A stretch of 42,106 nt of DNA from Klebsiella pneumoniae (GTDB lineage Bacteria > Pseudomonadota > Gammaproteobacteria > Steroidobacterales > Steroidobacteraceae), in NCBI GenBank assembly GCA_945873095.1, contig CAMCBU010000018.1:1-42106 (forward strand), given 5' to 3'. Shown in pieces: positions 32,973 to 40,853 of this stretch (its first letter is position 1; each line of letters opens with the position of its first letter). The notes beneath the pieces were generated by a model, which had not been told where the DNA came from, did not search any database, and was given only the letters and a program-made list of their open reading frames with translations. The translations under genes and the position numbers were made by a program.

Positions 32973-34175
32973 ATGGCGAGAGGCATACGGGACAAAGTCG
33001 CCATCATCGGCATGGGCTGCGCGCGCTTTGGCGAGCGCTGGGATGCGGGCGCGGACGATCTGATGCGAGAGGCCTTCGATGAAGCGACTCGGGATGCGGG
33101 TATCGACCGCGATCAACTTGACGCGGCTTGGCTGGGCGTTTTCTACGATGAACAAAGCGTCTCCAAGTCAGCGCTGTCGTTGTCGATGGCATTGAGATTG
33201 CCGAACATTCCCGTGACGCGCGTTGAAAATTTGTGCGCGACGGGCACAGAGGCGCTGCGCGGTGCCGCCTACGCCGTTGCTGCGGGTGCCTGTGACATCG
33301 CACTGGCTATGGGCGTCGAGAAGCTCAAGGATACCGGCTTTGGCGGCTTGCCTGAACGAACCAAGGGTACCTTCGAGGATCTTTGGCAGCCCGGATTCAC
33401 CCCACCGGGTGCTTTTGCACAGCTTGGTGCCGCCTACGCAGCCAAGCATGGAATCGCCATCGATCAACTCAAGCAGGCAATGGCACATGTTTCGGTGAAG
33501 AGTCACGCCAATGCCCTGTCGTCGCCGAAAGCCCATCTGCGCAAAGAAATATCCATCGAGCAAGTGCTGGCGGCTCCGATGATCGCATCGCCGCTCGGCG
33601 TGCTCGATTGTTGCGGTGTCTCCGATGGCGCCGCCTGCGCCATCGTCACGACGCCGGAAATCGCCGGTCAGCTCGGTCGACAGGAGGCTGTCGTGATCAA
33701 AGCCATGCAACTCGTCCCGTCGAACGGTTACGAGTTGTCGCATGCGGGTTGGGACGGGGCGCACACGCCCACGACTCGGCTCGCCGCTCAACGCGCGTAT
33801 CACGAAGCGGGAATTACCGACCCACGGCGGGAAGTGTCACTGCTGGAAGTGCATGATTGTTTTTCGATCACCGAACTGGTGTTGATGGAGGATCTCGGTT
33901 TCGCCGATGAGGGCCAAGCGGTGCGAGACATCCTTGACGGTTGCTTCGACCGAGACGGCCGCAATCCCTGCCAAACCGATGGCGGTTTGAAATGCTTTGG
34001 TCATCCCGTTGGTGCCTCCGGTATCAGGATGGTTTACGAGATTTACAACCAATTGCTCGGACGAGCAGGACCGCGTCAATTGGCTGCACCTCGCATCGGC
34101 CTTAGCCACAACCTCGGCGGAATTCCCAACCGAAATATCGCCAGTGTCTCTCTGTTCGGTTTGCAATCACTTTAA
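32973..34175 (+). CDS. Thiolase-like acyltransferase, lipid-transfer/PhlC type
   Basis: A 400-residue SCP2-type thiolase: Cys88 in ENLCATGTEA, His294 in VHDCFS and His344 in KCFGHPVGASG. The C-terminal CxG of classical thiolases is SHNLGG, as usual in this subgroup. These proteins can do thiolysis, acyl transfer or, in steroid side-chain loss, retro-aldol cleavage with a DUF35 partner. The upstream HMGCS-DUF35 fusion is the likely partner. ATG 32973 is supported by ACGGGAG. The SDR follows after 19 bp. Confidence 0.9.
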   Translation: MARGIRDKVAIIGMGCARFGERWDAGADDLMREAFDEATRDAGIDRDQLDAAWLGVFYDEQSVSKSALSLSMALRLPNIPVTRVENLCATGTEALRGAAYAVAAGACDIALAMGVEKLKDTGFGGLPERTKGTFEDLWQPGFTPPGAFAQLGAAYAAKHGIAIDQLKQAMAHVSVKSHANALSSPKAHLRKEISIEQVLAAPMIASPLGVLDCCGVSDGAACAIVTTPEIAGQLGRQEAVVIKAMQLVPSNGYELSHAGWDGAHTPTTRLAAQRAYHEAGITDPRREVSLLEVHDCFSITELVLMEDLGFADEGQAVRDILDGCFDRDGRNPCQTDGGLKCFGHPVGASGIRMVYEIYNQLLGRAGPRQLAAPRIGLSHNLGGIPNRNIASVSLFGLQSL

Positions 34176-34194
34176 TCAGGTCTACGAGGCTCGA

Positions 34195-35094
34195 ATGTCA
34201 GCTACCACCCCACTCAAGAGACCTCCACCGGCAACCCGTCAATGGGGTTTGACGGATGAGGAGCTCGCAAGGCGTCCGCATGCTTTCCGAGACGATCTGC
34301 TAGCCGGCAAGGTTTGTCTCGTATCCGGCGGTGGCAGCGGACTTGGGCGAGCGATGGCATTTTTGCTCACGCGACTCGGCGCCGACGTGATGATCTGCGG
34401 TCGCCGAGAAGATCGGCTCGCCGAAACCGCCGAGAGTATCCGCACGAATCTCGGTCGCGATATCGGCTATCGCGCCATGACGATTCGTGATCCCGAGCAG
34501 GTCAATGCGCTGATCGATGAAACCATCCAGCGTTACGGCAAACTCGACCTGCAGGTGAATAATGGCGGCGGACAGTTCCCGCAACCGGCGATCGACTACT
34601 CCGTCAAAGGATGGAATGCCGTCATCGACACCAATCTCAACGGCACCTGGTGGATGATGCAAGCAGCCGCCAAGGCATGGCGTGATCAAAAGCACCGCGG
34701 TTCGATCGTCAATATCGTGGCCAACGTATGGCGTGGCATGCCGCAAGTGGCCCACACCTGCGCGGCGCGAGCCGGCGTGATCTATCTCAGCAAGTCCGTC
34801 GCGATCGAATGGGCGCCGCTTGGCATCCGTGTCAATTGCATCTCGCCAGGCTCGATCGCCACCGAAGGATTGAACGTCTACCCTCCGGAGGCTGCCGCCC
34901 GATTCGGTAACGCGAACCCGCTGCGCCAGTACGGCGATGCGTTCGATATCGCACAGTCGGTCGTACATGTCGGTGCCGATATCACCGGTAAATTCATCAC
35001 CGGTGAAACGCTCGTCGTTGACGGTGGCAATCAAATGTGGGGCGATGTCTGGCCAGGAGGGATTCCCGACTGGTTCAAGGTTGCGGATCGCTAA
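34195..35094 (+). CDS. Atypical SDR, enoyl-CoA reductase (PECR/DECR)-like
   Basis: A 299-residue SDR with SGGGSGLG, GRREDR (NADP-type Arg), and VNNGGGQ. The classical YxxxK is absent: the segment reads HTCAAR (187-192), as in peroxisomal trans-2-enoyl-CoA reductase and relatives of 2,4-dienoyl-CoA reductase, which use other residues. An N-terminal extension of about 35 residues precedes the Rossmann fold. It probably reduces a CoA-bound double bond. TAATG couples it to the AhpD-like gene. Confidence 0.88.
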   Translation: MSATTPLKRPPPATRQWGLTDEELARRPHAFRDDLLAGKVCLVSGGGSGLGRAMAFLLTRLGADVMICGRREDRLAETAESIRTNLGRDIGYRAMTIRDPEQVNALIDETIQRYGKLDLQVNNGGGQFPQPAIDYSVKGWNAVIDTNLNGTWWMMQAAAKAWRDQKHRGSIVNIVANVWRGMPQVAHTCAARAGVIYLSKSVAIEWAPLGIRVNCISPGSIATEGLNVYPPEAAARFGNANPLRQYGDAFDIAQSVVHVGADITGKFITGETLVVDGGNQMWGDVWPGGIPDWFKVADR

Positions 35095-35663
35095 TGACTG
35101 ACACGCTATTTACACGTACACCTCGCACCGAGTTGGGCGCAGACGTCGCCCCGGCTTGGGACATGTTGAACGAACTCACCGGTGAGCCGACCTTCATCGA
35201 GGTCTTCGCTCAGGCGCCTCACCTTCTCGATCTCGTCATGAACCAGTTCTACTCGAAGGTTTTCTTTGGAGGCGTCGTCGAGCAGCGCTACAAGCAAATC
35301 GTACGACTGCGCCTCTCGCTCGTGCACGGCTGTCGTACCTGCAACAAACAAAATATTCCCGGTGCGATCGCAGCGGGACTCTCGTCTGCGCAAACAGCGT
35401 CGATGGCGGCGGAGCAAGTCGACCCGGCGCTCTTCGACGCAGCAGAATTGTCCGTCATCGACTACGCAGACCAAATGGTGTTAACCAACATGAGAGGCGC
35501 GCTGAGCCCAGCCTTGTTCGCGCGTCTGCGCGAGCACTTCTCCGAAGCACAGATTTTGGAACTGGGCGTGGTAATGGCCATCATCGGCGGGATGGCGAAG
35601 CTCTCCTTCGTGGTCGATGTCGTCGAGAAAGAGGACTATTGCCCCCTCGCGCCGGTCGGCTAA
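35094..35663 (+). CDS. Carboxymuconolactone decarboxylase/AhpD-like protein
   Basis: A 189-residue all-helical protein with the AhpD core: RYKQIVRLRLSLVHGC and the redox pair HGCRTCN (CxxC). Members are thiol-based peroxidase partners or small decarboxylases; the CxxC favours the first. ATG 35094 overlaps the SDR stop (TAATG). It ends the operon, followed by a strong hairpin. A role in protecting from peroxide made by uncoupled oxygenase turnover is possible but unproven. Confidence 0.87.
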   Translation: MTDTLFTRTPRTELGADVAPAWDMLNELTGEPTFIEVFAQAPHLLDLVMNQFYSKVFFGGVVEQRYKQIVRLRLSLVHGCRTCNKQNIPGAIAAGLSSAQTASMAAEQVDPALFDAAELSVIDYADQMVLTNMRGALSPALFARLREHFSEAQILELGVVMAIIGGMAKLSFVVDVVEKEDYCPLAPVG

Positions 35664-35696
35664 ACAGAGCATTTTTCCCGAACTTGTTCGCCAAAG

Positions 35697-35724
35697 AAGA
35701 AGGCCGGCTTTCGCCGGCCTTCTT
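35697..35724. terminator. Bidirectional hairpin between convergent genes
   Basis: A perfect 12-bp stem AAGAAGGCCGGC / GCCGGCCTTCTT with a TTTC loop lies 33 bp after the AhpD-like stop and 21 bp before the TonB receptor stop. T-rich and A-rich stem ends (CTTCTTGCTTTG; CAAAGAAGAAGG) give short U-runs in both directions, so it can serve both operons. Confidence 0.8.
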
Positions 35725-35745
35725 GCTTTGACAGCGATCTAGCGC

Positions 35746-38295
35746 TCACTTACCGCCGAAGTTCACTCCCACTTCGATGCCGTAGCTTCGCGGAGCGCCC
35801 CACTGCGTGTGGGTCCACAACGTCGCAACCGACTGAGACGCAACTCGGTATCGCTCATCGGAGAGATTCTTGCCGTAGGCACGGACAAAGAATCGATCCT
35901 GGTCGTCGGTATAGGTCACCGAGAGATTCAGCAGCGTCTTCTCATCGAGGTACGCATCGTACTGACGCCCGGCAGCCGAGATATAAAACAGGTTGGCGTC
36001 TTCGTAGTACACCTCACCCGTCACATCCAGCGAACCACTGGCCATATCAGCCGTATAGGTGCCCGAAATAGCGCCGCTGGTTTTCGGCGAGCGCGGCACC
36101 GGCAGACCGGAGAAGTCGCCGTTGAATGCCACGATTTGACCACCGCTGACAGCATCGACAAGTCCCGGCTGGGTGATCACGAACTTGTCGTACTTGGCAT
36201 CGAGGAACGCAGCCTGGCCACGGATCCGGAATGAGTCCGTTACCAATGCCTGCATTTCGAGTTCGATACCCTGCGATTTGACCTCAGCAGCGTTGTAGAA
36301 CACCGTCTCTTGGAAGTCTGCTCCACCCTTCTTGGTGATGATGTTGACCGCGCGTTGCGCGTCTTCATACAGAGTCGAGAACACCGTTGGGTTGAAACGG
36401 AATCGACCATCTTCCGACTCGAACTTCAGTCCGAATTCATAGTTCGTCGCATATTCCGGATCCACCGGACGAGTCAGAGACGGCACCATCAAACCGCTAG
36501 TGCCGGTCTGATCGTTATAGCCACCGGCCTTGTAACCCCGCGAGATCGTCAGGTAGCTGAACAGACTGTCGGTCCACTGATAAGAACCGGTCAGACGCCA
36601 GCTGGGTTCGGACCAGCTACGCTGCAGATTCTCGAACCCTCTGGTCGAGGCGGTGACGATTTGTCCACCCGGGTAGCGAGTGAAATCACCAGCCGCCAAC
36701 GGATCGCCCAGTTGGGCCGCAGTCAAGTTCGGGTTCTTCGGATCGAGAGCTCCGAAGCCAACTTGGGTACGACCCGCCCACTCACGCTCGTCCTTGGTAT
36801 GGCGGAAGCCAGCACCGAGTTGGAATTTGTCACTGACCTGATAAGTCAGATCGACGAAACCGGCCAACGAATCGGAGTCTTGCTGGTTACACAACACCTG
36901 CGGCGTGTTGTTGTTGAACTGAGCCGGCAGACCGAGTGCAGCGAACGGCAACGCAAGATCGATGAAACCGAGCAACTGCACGACGCAGAATTTCGCATCG
37001 TTCGTTTGCTGGAATCCGCCGACCACGTACTTGAAAGCCCCATCGGTGTCCGAGGCGAGTCGGACTTCAATCTGCTTGGTTTCGCGCGTGGTGTCGCGCG
37101 TCGCATCGAACAAAGACAATGGCTGCTTGGTGATCGAGTTGATCGGTGCGGCACCTGTGTAGGTGTTCGGGAGATGCTCATCCTGATCGCGCGATCCTGC
37201 GACCGCGAACAGCCGATGCGAACCCAAATCCCACTCGACATTCAGATAGACGCCATCGACGTCGACCTTTTGTCCTTTGTCCATGGCAAGCAGTGAATCA
37301 CTGCGCTGGGTCGAACCCATGTTGTCGAGCGGATCGCCGGTCGGACGAGTGAACCCAAGAACGTTCCAAAGATAAGGCCCGCCCGGCGGCGTGTCGTTGA
37401 ACGCGGGGACGGCATCCGATCGGTCACGCATCTTTTCGACCTGCAGCAGCACGGTCAGATCGTCCGATACGTTCCACTGAGCCTTGATGCGCCCGTTGAC
37501 GATGTCATCACCGCCCGTTGTCTCACCGGTGCCCGCGCCCTTCTGGCCGGTCACACCGGGGATGTTGAACGGGGCGAAGGTGCCGCCAAAAATGTTGAGT
37601 GTGTTGATCGGACCGTAAGTCGCCCCTAACTTGTAGTAGCCGTCCGATTCGGCGATTGAGCCGACGAGACGTACGGCAAAGACGTCTTGTTGCAGCGGCA
37701 AATCAACGGACGCTTGAATCCGTCGTGAACCGAAACTGCCGTAACCCAGCCGCACCTGCCCGGCGAACTCGGACATGTTGGGGCGCTTTGTGCGGATGTT
37801 GACCGCGCCGCCGGTCGTGTTTTTCCCGAACAGGGTGCCTTGCGGTCCGCGCAAAACCTCAGCGCCCTCGATGTCGAAAGTATCGAGAAGCTGCGTCTGT
37901 ACGCTTGGCATGACGAAGTCGTCGACCTGTACACCGACCGGCGAATCTTGATAAACGATGATGTCGGTCAAACCGACACCGCGCATCGCGAACGAGGCCG
38001 CATTGAACGCGGTGATTCGAGCGGCTGAGAAGCCCGGAACCGCCGAGGCGAGCCCCGAGATGTCCTTGGCGACCAATCGATCGATATCGGCGGAGGTGAC
38101 CGCAGATACCGAAATCGGGGTCGACTGCAGGTCCGTGGCCGATGCACCACGCGATGCGGTAACGGTGACTTCATCCAGCCGAATCTCTTCCTGTGCCGGC
38201 TGCTGCGCATGAGCGGCTGCCGCAACCGTGAGAGCACTCGCCAGCAGACTCGATCGAACCGCGCGCTGCACAGTTCGTCCGTATGTGTTGAGCAT
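35746..38295 (-). CDS. TonB-dependent outer-membrane receptor
   Basis: An 849-residue outer-membrane receptor. A signal peptide (about 1-31, ending AHAQ) is followed by a TonB-box-like DEVTVTA (41-47), the plug domain with LRGPQGTLFGKNTTGGAVN, and a 22-strand barrel with alternating aromatic strands. It likely imports a large or hydrophobic substrate using the proton-motive force. ATG 38295 has GGGGA upstream; a longer start at 38364 adds non-signal residues. It is divergent from the 38492 oxygenase, so substrate uptake and oxidation may share control through the palindrome at 38403. Confidence 0.93.
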   Translation of the reverse strand: MLNTYGRTVQRAVRSSLLASALTVAAAAHAQQPAQEEIRLDEVTVTASRGASATDLQSTPISVSAVTSADIDRLVAKDISGLASAVPGFSAARITAFNAASFAMRGVGLTDIIVYQDSPVGVQVDDFVMPSVQTQLLDTFDIEGAEVLRGPQGTLFGKNTTGGAVNIRTKRPNMSEFAGQVRLGYGSFGSRRIQASVDLPLQQDVFAVRLVGSIAESDGYYKLGATYGPINTLNIFGGTFAPFNIPGVTGQKGAGTGETTGGDDIVNGRIKAQWNVSDDLTVLLQVEKMRDRSDAVPAFNDTPPGGPYLWNVLGFTRPTGDPLDNMGSTQRSDSLLAMDKGQKVDVDGVYLNVEWDLGSHRLFAVAGSRDQDEHLPNTYTGAAPINSITKQPLSLFDATRDTTRETKQIEVRLASDTDGAFKYVVGGFQQTNDAKFCVVQLLGFIDLALPFAALGLPAQFNNNTPQVLCNQQDSDSLAGFVDLTYQVSDKFQLGAGFRHTKDEREWAGRTQVGFGALDPKNPNLTAAQLGDPLAAGDFTRYPGGQIVTASTRGFENLQRSWSEPSWRLTGSYQWTDSLFSYLTISRGYKAGGYNDQTGTSGLMVPSLTRPVDPEYATNYEFGLKFESEDGRFRFNPTVFSTLYEDAQRAVNIITKKGGADFQETVFYNAAEVKSQGIELEMQALVTDSFRIRGQAAFLDAKYDKFVITQPGLVDAVSGGQIVAFNGDFSGLPVPRSPKTSGAISGTYTADMASGSLDVTGEVYYEDANLFYISAAGRQYDAYLDEKTLLNLSVTYTDDQDRFFVRAYGKNLSDERYRVASQSVATLWTHTQWGAPRSYGIEVGVNFGGK

Positions 38296-38402
38296 CCTGT
38301 TATCCCCTGTGTAAATTTGTCTTTTCGCTTTCGTCTTGCAGACAGACCGAAACGCAACTTTCACGCTGCTGTATCAGTGTGGTGGTAGGATATAAAAAAA
38401 TC

Positions 38403-38416
38403 AAACAGTACTGTTT
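38403..38416. promoter_or_regulatory. Perfect palindrome in the TonB-receptor/oxygenase gap
   Basis: AAACAGTACTGTTT is a perfect 14-bp palindrome within a 196-bp divergent gap (38296-38491), preceded by ATATAAAAAAA (38390-38400) and followed by a T-run. It is a strong candidate site for a dimeric regulator controlling both genes. The regulator may be one of the two TetR proteins or one outside the window. No clear -35/-10 pair is visible on either strand. Confidence 0.5.
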
Positions 38417-38491
38417 TTTTAATTCGCTTAACCTGGATTTTGTTGTTAAAACGCAACACATAGAAGAACGCAGAGGAAGAGGTACGCCGCC

Positions 38492-39841
38492 ATGTCCTAC
38501 GCCTACGCCGTCAACCCCGACGCACCTGCCGATTCGCTGGAAGCCAAGCAACAAGCCGTCGACAACGGGCTCGATGTGCCCGATCCGGCTCGTTACCACA
38601 CTGTGGATTTCATGCGTCGGGAGTGGGCGCAACTTTGGCCGCGCGTCTGGTTGCTCGCGGGAGTCACCGCCGACGTCCGTGAGCCTGGCGATTACTTCAC
38701 CTTCGAGGTCGGACATGAATCCGTCTTGATCGTTCGCCAAGACGACGGCTCACTGCGCGCGTTCTACAACGTCTGTTCCCACCGCGGTAACAGAGTGGCG
38801 TTAAACGATTTTGGCAGCGTGAGCGACTTCACTTGCGCGTTCCACGGCTGGAGATTTGGTTGCAACGGCGCTCTCAAGACCATCACCGACGAAGCGACCT
38901 TTCCGCCAGCGCTGATCGCGCATCGCCCCGGGCTGACCGAGATTCGCTGCGACACCCATGCCGGTTTGGTGTTCGTGAATTTAGATGGCAGAGCAGCACC
39001 GCTTGCCGAGTGGATCGGGCTGCCCAAGGGCTACCTCGAAAATTATCGAATCGATGAGATGAATCCGGTTCGCCACGTCCGGACGATATGGAACGCGAAC
39101 TGGAAAGTGGGTGTGGACTCTTTCTACGAAACGTATCACCTCCCCCACATCCATCCGCAGACGCAAACGGTCATGGAAGACTTCAGCCAGTACGATCTTT
39201 ATCCGAATGGCTTCAGTCGAATGATCGTACCGCTGTGTGTCAAATCACATCGAGTTGCAGACCAACAATCCGTCGATGCCGGGCTTCGTTTCATGATGCA
39301 AGACGCGGGGATGGATCCCGACTCTTATCACGGTTCAGCGAGCGGCGTGCGTGAGGCCGTACAACGCAGCAAGCGAGAGAGAGCGAAGCGCCTAGGCCTC
39401 TCTCACTACGACAACTTCGTTGATGGTCAGCTCACCGACAGTTGGGCGACGGGCTTATTCCCGAACGTTCAGATCGGTTGTCACCCGGAAGGCGTTTTCA
39501 TCATGCGGTTCCTGCCGCATCCCGACGATCCGAAAAAGTTCTACTACGACAACATCACGATGTTCCGTCATGTCGACGATCCGAATTACTTTGTTCCCGC
39601 GTGGATGGGCTTACCCAAAGGCACCGACATCACCGGTGCAACCCGCCCACCGATCGAGAGATTCGGCGAGGGGCAATCGGCGGATCTTGGTGAGGTGCTC
39701 AATCAGGATGTCGAGTTGGTGCACGCCGTTGGCGCCGGGAGTCGTTCGCGAGGATTTCGCGGTCCGATCTGGAGCGAACAGGAGTGCCGTATTCGACATT
39801 TCCATCGCGAGCTCGATCGCTACCTGTCGAACGAAAAATAA
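38492..39841 (+). CDS. Rieske non-heme iron oxygenase, large subunit
   Basis: A 449-residue oxygenase. Rieske ligands Cys95, His97, Cys115, His118; mononuclear iron His216 and His221 in ETYHLPHIH, bridging Asp209, and Asp406 in LNQDVEL. It is the paralogue of the 16037 oxygenase, sharing the REW-x4-W-x-WLL and EPGDY blocks and the RIRHFH C-terminal end, but lacks that protein's long N-terminal extension. GAGGAAGAGG precedes the ATG. It is monocistronic; its stop is 34 bp before the end of the opposing glucokinase gene. Confidence 0.93.
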   Translation: MSYAYAVNPDAPADSLEAKQQAVDNGLDVPDPARYHTVDFMRREWAQLWPRVWLLAGVTADVREPGDYFTFEVGHESVLIVRQDDGSLRAFYNVCSHRGNRVALNDFGSVSDFTCAFHGWRFGCNGALKTITDEATFPPALIAHRPGLTEIRCDTHAGLVFVNLDGRAAPLAEWIGLPKGYLENYRIDEMNPVRHVRTIWNANWKVGVDSFYETYHLPHIHPQTQTVMEDFSQYDLYPNGFSRMIVPLCVKSHRVADQQSVDAGLRFMMQDAGMDPDSYHGSASGVREAVQRSKRERAKRLGLSHYDNFVDGQLTDSWATGLFPNVQIGCHPEGVFIMRFLPHPDDPKKFYYDNITMFRHVDDPNYFVPAWMGLPKGTDITGATRPPIERFGEGQSADLGEVLNQDVELVHAVGAGSRSRGFRGPIWSEQECRIRHFHRELDRYLSNEK

Positions 39842-39875
39842 GTTGGTTGATGATCTCGACGAATGCGCGAGCCGG

Positions 39876-40853
39876 CTATGTCAGCGCGGCCACCATCGCC
39901 ACGCCCCGCAACGCGGAGCGCTCGTCCGTCAGCAAATGCAGCGGGATTTGCGACACCCACGGGGACATTCGTCCCTTGTCGTTGAAGCGCTCGAGAAGAT
40001 CACTCTCCTCGAGTAACGAAACGAATCTCGGCACGATGCCGCCACCGATATAGACGCCACCGCGGGCGGCATACATCAAGGCACAGTCGCCGGCGAAACT
40101 GCCGAGTGCGGCAAGAAAGCGCAACACGGACTCGCGAGCAAGACGCTCACCCGCGAGCGCCTGCGTGGTGACCGCTGCGGCGGTGATCGCGCGCAGGTCT
40201 GAGACGCCAGCGCGCGACAACAAAAATTGATGAATCGCCGCGAGGCCATCACCGCACAAGACGCGCTCCACCGACACTCGCCCGTAGCGCCGCTGCAGAA
40301 ACTGCAGCAGTTCGAACTCAAAATCGTCGCTAGGCGCGAACGAAATGTGCCCACCCTCACCCGGCACCGCCTGCCACTGGCCGCCTTCGCTTGGCAGCGA
40401 CACGATTCCGGCAACACCGAGACCGGTGCCGGGGCCCAACACGAGCTTTGCCGCTCGCGCCTCGGACTTACCTGTACGCAAGGTGAGTCTCTCCCCGCTC
40501 GAGAGAGACGGCACACGCAACGCCAACGCTTCAAAATCGTTGATCACGGTAAGTCGCGATAGTCTCAACGCGGACTGCAACTCGGACCCCACGAAAGACC
40601 ATGGCGAGTTCGTGAAGCGAACGACGCCACCGTCGAGCGGCGCTGCGACCGCGAAGCCCCCACCGATCAGGCTCGCCGAGTCGATCGCCACACTGTCGAG
40701 ATAGGTGCGGATCGCCTGATCGAACGTCGGATGCGCACCGGCTGACAGCGTGCGATGCAGATGCAGTTCGCCGTTGCCATCGACACCACCCTCGTAGAGC
40801 GCAAAGCGCGCATGCGTGCCACCGACGTCGCCGACGAGAAGTGGGGATTTCAC
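39876..40853 (-). CDS. glk: Glucokinase
   Basis: A 325-residue ATP-dependent glucokinase of the bacterial Glk family: phosphate-1 motif DVGGTHARFAL at the N-terminus, NDFEALALRV with the catalytic Asp, LGPGTGLGVAG and PGEGGHISFAP. It phosphorylates glucose to glucose-6-phosphate. The start is GTG 40853, whose GTGA overlaps the stop of the upstream ggt gene, so the two are coupled. It is central metabolism, not linked to the catabolic genes on its left, and likely marks the boundary of that cluster. Confidence 0.93.
   Translation of the reverse strand: MKSPLLVGDVGGTHARFALYEGGVDGNGELHLHRTLSAGAHPTFDQAIRTYLDSVAIDSASLIGGGFAVAAPLDGGVVRFTNSPWSFVGSELQSALRLSRLTVINDFEALALRVPSLSSGERLTLRTGKSEARAAKLVLGPGTGLGVAGIVSLPSEGGQWQAVPGEGGHISFAPSDDFEFELLQFLQRRYGRVSVERVLCGDGLAAIHQFLLSRAGVSDLRAITAAAVTTQALAGERLARESVLRFLAALGSFAGDCALMYAARGGVYIGGGIVPRFVSLLEESDLLERFNDKGRMSPWVSQIPLHLLTDERSALRGVAMVAALT

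Noticed and set aside
31516-34175. Assigning the cluster to steroid side-chain degradation from the thiolase/DUF35 pair
   Set aside because: No ring-degradation genes (such as 3-ketosteroid dehydrogenase, KshA-type or extradiol dioxygenase) are visible, so this is only one of several possibilities.
38300-38740. Small minus-strand frame upstream of the TonB receptor
   Set aside because: It covers the 5' part of the oxygenase in antisense and the palindromic gap; no ribosome site or known domain.
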